DNA of 64,000 nt. Source: Pinibacter aurantiacus. GTDB taxonomy: Bacteria > Bacteroidota > Bacteroidia > Chitinophagales > Chitinophagaceae. A model generated the notes under the pieces. It saw only the letters and a program-made list of their open reading frames with translations. It did no database searches and was not told the origin of the DNA. Each line of letters opens with the position of its first letter. Position 1 is the first letter of the stretch. The stretch covers positions 248,001-312,000 of the forward strand of contig NZ_JAHSPG010000006.1 of the NCBI RefSeq assembly GCF_019130065.1, written 5' to 3'. The position numbers and the translations under genes are program-made. Of this stretch, positions 58,293-64,000 are shown piece by piece.

Positions 58293-61200
58293 ATGCTCAA
58301 ACTTAAACGGATTGCCTTTTGTCTGCTGTTCATTTTTTCTTGTGTGAAGATGTTCGCACAAGGGGGGCGGAAAGATGAATCCTTGAACGAAGGGTGGTAC
58401 ACAAAGATGGATACTTCCGACAACGTGGTGACAACAGCTTTCAATGTAAAAGACTGGCAAAATGTAAATATTCCGCACAACTGGGATCAGTATGATGGTT
58501 ACAGGCGACTGAAGCATGGCAATAGGCACGGAACGGCCTGGTACCGCAGATCCTTTTCCTTTAAAAATATTGATAAAACAAAGCGCTACTTTCTCTGGTT
58601 TGAAGGGGTAGGTTCGTACGCTACAATCTGGCTGAATGGAAAGCAGATTGGGCAACATGCGGGTGGTAGAACGACCTTTACCCTGGATATCACAAATGCG
58701 ATTGACAAGGAAAATGTATTGATCGTGAAAGCTGCGCATCCAGCTATGATCAACGATTTGCCCTGGGTCTGCGGCGGTTGCTCCGATGATCGCGGCTTCT
58801 CAGAAGGTTCACAGCCGCTTGGTATTTTCCGGCCGGTTCATTTGATCACCACCGGTGAAGTGCGCATTGAGCCATTCGGCGTGCATGTGTGGAACGATAA
58901 CAAGATATCAAGTGCTAGTGCGGAGTTGCATTTGGAAACAGAAGTTAAAAACTATGGAGCCCAATCAAAAAAGATAACAGTAGTTAATACGTTGTTTGAT
59001 GCATCTAACAAGGTGGTTGATGTGTGCAGGGAAAATGTAACATTGATTGCCGGTGAGTTAAAAACAATTTCGCAGCAGACAAAGACTATTGCCAATCCTC
59101 ATTTATGGTCTCTTGAAAATCCTTATCTCTATAAATTACAAACAACAATTGAAGAAAAAGGGAAGGTTTGCGACCGGGACGCTACTGCTTATGGCATTCG
59201 CTGGATCAGCTGGCCGCAAAACAGGAACGACGGATCGAAGCAGTTTTTGTTAAATGGAAAGCCAGTGTTCATCAATGGCACTTGCGAATACGAGCACATG
59301 ATGGGCAAGAGTCACGCATTTAGCGAAGCGCAGATAAAAGCAAGAGTTAGGCAGATTGAGAGTGCAGGTTTTAACGCTTTTCGTGATGCACATCAACCGC
59401 ATAATTTGTTGTATCAAAAATACTGGGATCATGACGGCATATTGTGGTGGCCGCAGTTTTCTGCGCACGTTTGGTTTGATTCACCTGAGTTTCGCGAAAA
59501 CTTCAAAACGCTATTGAGGGAATGGATAAAAGAAAGACGAAACAGTCCATCAGCAATATTGTGGGGGCTGCAAAATGAGAGTGTAATGCCCGCTGACTTT
59601 GCTAAAGAGTGCTCCGATATTATCCGCGGGCTTGATCCAACGGCAACCAATCAGAGAATGATAACAACCTGCAATGGCGGTGAAGGAACGGATTGGAATG
59701 TGCCGCAAAACTGGACAGGTACTTATGGTGGAGACCCGAACACATACGGAGATGATTTAAAGAAACAACTGCTCGTAGGAGAATACGGCGGATGGAGAAG
59801 TCTTGGCTTACATGCAGAAAATGCAGCACAGCAAAAGATTAACAGCGAAGAAAAAATGACGGAGTTGATGGAGTTGAAAGTGAAATTGGCTGAGTCTGTG
59901 AAAGATTCCGTATGCGGACATTTTCACTGGCTGTTTGCTTCGCACGAAAATCCCGGCAGATCACAGGGAGGAGAGGGTTTGCGAGAATTGGACAGAATTG
60001 GTCCGGTGAATTACAAAGGTTTGTTGACAGCATGGGGAGAGCCGACGGACGCATTTTACATGTACCGCTCAAACTATGCAGATAAGAACAAAGAACCGAT
60101 GGTTTACATTGTATCACACACCTGGCCTGACAGATGGATCAAGCCCGGTTTGAAAGATGGCATAATAGTGTATTCCAATTGCGATGAAGTGGAGTTGTTT
60201 AATGATGCGGACAAAACTATTTCACTTGGCAAAAGAAAACGAAACGGCATCGGTACTCACTTTGAGTGGAACCAGGTGAATGTGCAGTACAGTGTGCTGT
60301 ATGCTGAAGCTCGAGTAGGTGGTAAGGCGGTAGCACATGATATGATTGTGTTACACCATTTGCCACAGGCGAAACAGAAAACTGCAGCGGTTGAAACCGC
60401 TATTACAAAAGGAGCAGCGGGTTATAATTATTTGTATCGCGTTAACTGTGCTGGTGGTGAATACAAAGATGTGAATGGAAATCTGTGGCATGCAGATGTT
60501 GATCAAAAATTGACTTCAGATTGGGGCTCAATTTCATGGACAAAAGATTTTCCGGGCATTTCTCCATTTTATGCAAGTCAGCGCACAACCAATGAACCAA
60601 TCGCCAATACTAGTGATGATGCATTGTTTCAAAGCTTCCGTTATGGCATGGATAAGTTGCAATATGATTTTCCGGTTGCCAATGGTGACTATCTGGTAGA
60701 GTTGTTTTTTGCAGAACCGTGGTACGGCGCGGGTGGTTCATTGAATTGCAAAGGCTGGCGGATGTTTGACGTATCGATCAATGATAAAGATGTCTTGCAT
60801 GATTTCGATATTTTTAAAGAAGCTGGTTTTGCAAAAGCGATAAAGAAAGCCTTCAACGTGCATGTGACCAATGGCAGGATTAAAATTTCGTTTCCTGATG
60901 TTAAGGCCGGAGAAGCAATCATAAATGCAATTGCAATTGCGACGAAAAGTAAAATTGCTAAGCCTGCGCCCGCATCATCTCCTTTAATTGGCGAGTTCAA
61001 AAAAACTGCAGCTGCAGGTAATTGGGAAACCGGCTCCTGGCTCAATGCAGGCGACAAAGTGTATGCTGATAAAGACATTTTATTTACAGCATTGCCTCCT
61101 GAATTGTATGGTGCAGAATGGTTGAAGGTTTCATTCGGAAAGCAATCCGGAAACAATGTATTGGCAAGCTTTACGACAAGCGAAGCTGCCGACGTGTATG

Positions 61201-61796
61201 TGGCAGTTGCCGACACTATAAGAGAGTTGCCCGCGTGGTTAAAAGGTTTTAATGATGCTCAGAAAAAAATAGTAACGGATGAAAATGGTGGTAGAGAATT
61301 TTCGCTGAAACACAAGCGTGTGGCCAAAAACACCGTGATTGAGGTAGGAAATAATTACCCCGTTTTTGTAAATCCTGCATCCAATATGGAAGGAGCATAT
61401 GATCTGAAGCCAACAACCAAATACGAAACAGAGAAGGCTACATTAATCGGTCTGCAAGTGGCGAAGGATGAATTGTATGGCAAGCAATATGTGCAATTTG
61501 ATAATGGCGTTCAAGGCTCCATTGCATGGAATATTTACACGGGCGTTGCGGACGTATATTCGTTGCATTTCAAATACCTCAACACGACCAGCAAAAAAAT
61601 CATGATGCGAATGAAACTGGAAGCAACCGATGGCTTGTTGATAACCGACACGATTGTTGAGTTTCCCGTTCGGGAAGGAAAATGGGGCGTAGCAGACAGT
61701 TCAACCGGAACATTCATCAATGCCGGAACCTATAGGATTATTCTTTCTCCGGTGGATGAGGGTGGGTTGATGGTGGATGCGTTGGAAGTGCAATGA
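58293..61796 (+). CDS. GH2 glycosidase with malectin domain
   Basis: The start is placed at 58293 (MLKLKRIAFCLLFIFSCVKMFAQ), which yields a signal peptide; ATGs at 58239 and 58269 would hide it. The 1167-residue protein has the GH2 layout: a jelly-roll (WQNVNIPHNWDQYDG, GTAWYRRSF, GSYATIWLNGKQIG), an Ig-like domain and a TIM barrel with LWGLQNESVM (acid/base Glu near residue 429) and LLVGEYGGW (nucleophile Glu near 496). A malectin-like domain follows (about 710-885; YRVNCAGGEYKDVNGNLWHAD, YLVELFFAEPWYG), then further beta modules. It is probably a beta-galactosidase or related exo-enzyme acting on side chains. It starts the plus-strand part of the PUL. Confidence 0.93.
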   Translation: MLKLKRIAFCLLFIFSCVKMFAQGGRKDESLNEGWYTKMDTSDNVVTTAFNVKDWQNVNIPHNWDQYDGYRRLKHGNRHGTAWYRRSFSFKNIDKTKRYFLWFEGVGSYATIWLNGKQIGQHAGGRTTFTLDITNAIDKENVLIVKAAHPAMINDLPWVCGGCSDDRGFSEGSQPLGIFRPVHLITTGEVRIEPFGVHVWNDNKISSASAELHLETEVKNYGAQSKKITVVNTLFDASNKVVDVCRENVTLIAGELKTISQQTKTIANPHLWSLENPYLYKLQTTIEEKGKVCDRDATAYGIRWISWPQNRNDGSKQFLLNGKPVFINGTCEYEHMMGKSHAFSEAQIKARVRQIESAGFNAFRDAHQPHNLLYQKYWDHDGILWWPQFSAHVWFDSPEFRENFKTLLREWIKERRNSPSAILWGLQNESVMPADFAKECSDIIRGLDPTATNQRMITTCNGGEGTDWNVPQNWTGTYGGDPNTYGDDLKKQLLVGEYGGWRSLGLHAENAAQQKINSEEKMTELMELKVKLAESVKDSVCGHFHWLFASHENPGRSQGGEGLRELDRIGPVNYKGLLTAWGEPTDAFYMYRSNYADKNKEPMVYIVSHTWPDRWIKPGLKDGIIVYSNCDEVELFNDADKTISLGKRKRNGIGTHFEWNQVNVQYSVLYAEARVGGKAVAHDMIVLHHLPQAKQKTAAVETAITKGAAGYNYLYRVNCAGGEYKDVNGNLWHADVDQKLTSDWGSISWTKDFPGISPFYASQRTTNEPIANTSDDALFQSFRYGMDKLQYDFPVANGDYLVELFFAEPWYGAGGSLNCKGWRMFDVSINDKDVLHDFDIFKEAGFAKAIKKAFNVHVTNGRIKISFPDVKAGEAIINAIAIATKSKIAKPAPASSPLIGEFKKTAAAGNWETGSWLNAGDKVYADKDILFTALPPELYGAEWLKVSFGKQSGNNVLASFTTSEAADVYVAVADTIRELPAWLKGFNDAQKKIVTDENGGREFSLKHKRVAKNTVIEVGNNYPVFVNPASNMEGAYDLKPTTKYETEKATLIGLQVAKDELYGKQYVQFDNGVQGSIAWNIYTGVADVYSLHFKYLNTTSKKIMMRMKLEATDGLLITDTIVEFPVREGKWGVADSSTGTFINAGTYRIILSPVDEGGLMVDALEVQ

Positions 61797-61918
61797 ATTT
61801 GAAAATTTGAAGATTTGAAGATTTGAAAATTCATTCAGTGCAAGATGCTCTGTTTCTATTTTGGCTATCGAACAGGGCTCCATTTTCAAATTTTCAAATT
61901 CCCAAATTTTCAAATTGT
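61797..61918. repeat. Inverted ATTTGAAAATTTGAAG word arrays
   Basis: The left array (61797-61834: AATTTGAAAATTTGAAGATT ...) begins right after the GH2 stop and the right array (61881-61918: ...TTTCAAATTTTCAAATTCCC) is its inverse. A looser GCTCTGTTTC/GAACAGGGCTC pair lies between. Confidence 0.85.
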
Positions 61919-62009
61919 AAAAAAGTCCATCCCAAGACGTGAAAAAGGCATTTTTTACAAGTGCTCACTCGAATAAATTTGTAAGCTATTAACCTGCAAT
62001 TATTTACGA

Positions 62010-64000
62010 ATGCTTCCTGTATTGAAGAATAGAACTAGTTTGTTTTTGTTTGTCATCGTGTTTTGCATGATGAATATTGCTGCCAATGCACAGAATAAAA
62101 AGGCAGACAAAGAAATCAATCTCCTCCTTTCTGCAAATGCATCCAAACGTGCGCAATTCGGTGCAGGAAAAATTTCCGATGCGTTATATCAATCCGGGTA
62201 TGTTGCGAAAACAATTGTGGGTGGAAAGTCCGCTGCAAAAAGTGTAACGATAGTTATTGGAAAGTTGGATGATGATATTTGCAGGAATGAAATTGCACAG
62301 AATAAAATTGCCATCGAAAAGCAGCCGGGTAAAGAAGGCTTCGTAATAAAACAAATTTCTTCTAGTAAAATCCTCGTTGCGGGCGCAGATGAAAGCGGTG
62401 TTTTGTATGGATCGCTGGCACTGACGGACAGCATAAAAAAAAACAATAAGGTTCCCGAAAAGTTGAACGTTACTGATCAGCCGGAAATGGTGCTGCGTGG
62501 CGCTTGTGTGGGTTTGCAAAAGCCTGCCTATCTGCCTGGCCGCAATGTATATGAGTATCCATATACCGAAGAAACTTTCCCCTGGTTCTACGATAAAAAA
62601 TTGTGGCTGCAATATCTCGATTCACTTGTTTCATACAGATTGAATTCACTGTATTTGTGGAACGGTCATCCGTTTGCTTCTTTAGTTAAACTGAAAGATT
62701 ATCCTTACGCAGTAGAAGTGGACGATGCTACTTTTAAGAAGAACGAAGAGATGTTCACGTTCCTCACTGAAGAGGCTGATAAACGTGGTATTTGGGTGAT
62801 TCAATCATTTTACAACATTATCGTTTCGAAACCTTTCGCAGAGAGAAATAATTTAAAAACGCAGGACAGGAACAGGCCGATCATTCCGATCATCGCAGAT
62901 TATACAAGAAAATCAATTGCTGCATTTGTAGAGAAATATCCAAATGTTGGCTTGCTTGTTACGCTGGGAGAAGCGATGGAAGGAGTTGGCCAGGATGATA
63001 TCGACTGGTTCACTAAAACAATTATTCCCGGAGTGCAGGATGGTTTAAAGGCGCTTGGCTCAAATAGGCAACCACCAATCGTTTTACGAGCACATGATTC
63101 CGATGCTCCATCTGTAATGAAGTATGCATTGCCCTTGTATAAAAATTTGTACACGATGGCGAAGTACAATGGCGAAGCGCTTACGACATACACTCCACGT
63201 GGTTCCTGGGCCGAATTGCATCGCACACTGAGTCGCATTGGAACCGTGCATATAGAAAATGTACACATCATGGCGAATCTTGAACCGTTCCGTTATGGTT
63301 CTGCCGATTTTATTCAAAAATGTGTGCAGGCAATGCACAATGTTTACGAAGCAAATGGCTTGCACTTGTATCCTGAAGCCTCTTATTGGGACTGGCCTTA
63401 CACTGCTGATAAAAGTTCTCCGCGCTTGCTGCAAATTGAACGTGATTGGATATGGTACAAAACATGGTCGCGCTATGCGTGGAACTGCCATCGGGATAGA
63501 GGAGGTGAGATCAATTATTGGGGCGGTGAGTTGGGTGACAAATATGGTTGTGATTTGTTACAGGGGAAAAATATACTGGAGGCTTACGAACAGGCCGGAG
63601 AAATAGCGCCAAAGCTGCTCAGACGTTTTGGTATTACAGACGGCAATCGACAAACATTGACACTCGGCATGTTGATGCCGCAGTTGATCAATCCCAACAG
63701 GTTTGGCTTGTTTACATTGTTGTATACTTCAGAAAGCCCTGAAGGCGAAATGCTGATCGAGTATGCGGACAGGGAATGGAAGCATCAACCTCATGTTGGT
63801 GAAACGCCAGTGCAAATTGCCGGTGAAGTGGTTGAACATGGAAGAAAGGCAAAAGAAGCCATTGACAAAGCGGCATCGTCTGTAACGAAAGACAAGGCAG
63901 AGTTTGAACGGCTGAGAAACGACGTTTATTGTTATGATGCATTGGCGAGATCGTATTCGGAGAAAGCAATTGCGGCCTTGTCTGTATTGCGTTACAAGTA
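62010..64000 (+). CDS. Putative glycoside hydrolase, GH67/GH20-like fold (3' end outside window)
   Basis: The ATG at 62010 opens a frame that stays open for 663 residues to the window end. A signal peptide (FLFVIVFCMMNIAANAQ) is followed by an alpha/beta domain with VTIVIGKLDDDI, EGFVIKQISSSKILVAGADE and GVLYGSLALTDSI, the look of GH67/GH20 N-terminal domains. A TIM barrel follows with WLQYLDSLVSYRLNSLYLWNGHPF, LLVTLGEAMEG, IVLRAHDSDAPSV and HLYPEASYWDWPY. Conserved acidic residues such as Glu in LGEAMEG are candidate catalytic groups. A uronic-acid or pectic exo-enzyme is plausible given the PUL, but I cannot name the CAZy family. Fusion or a C-terminal domain beyond 64000 cannot be judged. 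Confidence 0.85.
   Translation, partial: MLPVLKNRTSLFLFVIVFCMMNIAANAQNKKADKEINLLLSANASKRAQFGAGKISDALYQSGYVAKTIVGGKSAAKSVTIVIGKLDDDICRNEIAQNKIAIEKQPGKEGFVIKQISSSKILVAGADESGVLYGSLALTDSIKKNNKVPEKLNVTDQPEMVLRGACVGLQKPAYLPGRNVYEYPYTEETFPWFYDKKLWLQYLDSLVSYRLNSLYLWNGHPFASLVKLKDYPYAVEVDDATFKKNEEMFTFLTEEADKRGIWVIQSFYNIIVSKPFAERNNLKTQDRNRPIIPIIADYTRKSIAAFVEKYPNVGLLVTLGEAMEGVGQDDIDWFTKTIIPGVQDGLKALGSNRQPPIVLRAHDSDAPSVMKYALPLYKNLYTMAKYNGEALTTYTPRGSWAELHRTLSRIGTVHIENVHIMANLEPFRYGSADFIQKCVQAMHNVYEANGLHLYPEASYWDWPYTADKSSPRLLQIERDWIWYKTWSRYAWNCHRDRGGEINYWGGELGDKYGCDLLQGKNILEAYEQAGEIAPKLLRRFGITDGNRQTLTLGMLMPQLINPNRFGLFTLLYTSESPEGEMLIEYADREWKHQPHVGETPVQIAGEVVEHGRKAKEAIDKAASSVTKDKAEFERLRNDVYCYDALARSYSEKAIAALSVLRYK

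Noticed and set aside
1-64000. Insertion sequences, prophage genes, rRNA or tRNA genes
   Set aside because: No transposase, integrase or phage protein and no rRNA or tRNA pattern was recognised. The inverted repeats contain no coding part.

Overview
The window looks like the chromosome of a Bacteroidota member, most likely a Chitinophagaceae-type soil or plant-litter bacterium. The evidence is two SusC/SusD outer-membrane pairs, many SPII lipoproteins with the pattern xSCKKD, a type IX secretion (T9SS) sorting domain, MBG-repeat surface protein, TlpA/DUF4369 proteins, weak Shine-Dalgarno sequences and AT-rich intergenic DNA. Genus cannot be fixed from sequence alone. No rRNA, tRNA, CRISPR array, transposase or phage gene was seen.

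Layout. (1) 1-4419, plus strand: the end of a TonB-dependent receptor, then three lipoproteins (beta-helix, beta-propeller, calcineurin-like phosphoesterase), closed by a strong terminator at 4452-4489. (2) 4565-17404, almost all minus strand: small stand-alone genes. These are a SRPBCC protein, glutaminyl-peptide cyclotransferase, a group II truncated haemoglobin, several secreted proteins of unknown function, an alpha/beta hydrolase, a WG-repeat protein, a cupin, a DUF1877 protein, a SymE-like toxin, a trypsin-like protease with a small partner, and an OmpA-family protein. (3) 17643-22766: a 1707-residue T9SS cargo with nine MBG repeats. (4) 23388-36115: a LytS/LytTR two-component pair divergent from a TlpA-like gene, then a kelch-like lipoprotein, SusC, SusD, a double-thioredoxin protein and a second TlpA-like protein; this is a SusCD locus surrounded by thiol-redox proteins. 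(5) 36291-40853: SusA-like GH13 amylase, a hypothetical with an Imm26-like segment, YqgE, and an acyltransferase. (6) 41459-64000: a polysaccharide utilisation locus with SusC, SusD, CE12 rhamnogalacturonan acetylesterase, GH43, a LacI regulator, GH127, a sialate-type O-acetylesterase, GH78 rhamnosidase, GH2 with malectin domain, and a GH67/GH20-like protein running off the end. A HicAB toxin-antitoxin pair sits inside it. The enzyme set points to pectic side chains (rhamnogalacturonan with arabinose, rhamnose and galactose, acetylated).

The most unusual aspect is not a protein. Nearly every sizeable intergenic region carries an inverted repeat built from short, sloppily reiterated words (for example TTAGTG, AATTAGG, GAATTGA, GCGTTAAGC, AACTGAAT). 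At least ten word families can be told apart, several are nested inside each other as palindromes within palindromes, and in eight genes the word array runs over the stop codon so that the repeat itself supplies the last codons. Two further intergenic stem-loops beside susC and susD keep pairing through G-U wobbles, which argues for function as RNA.
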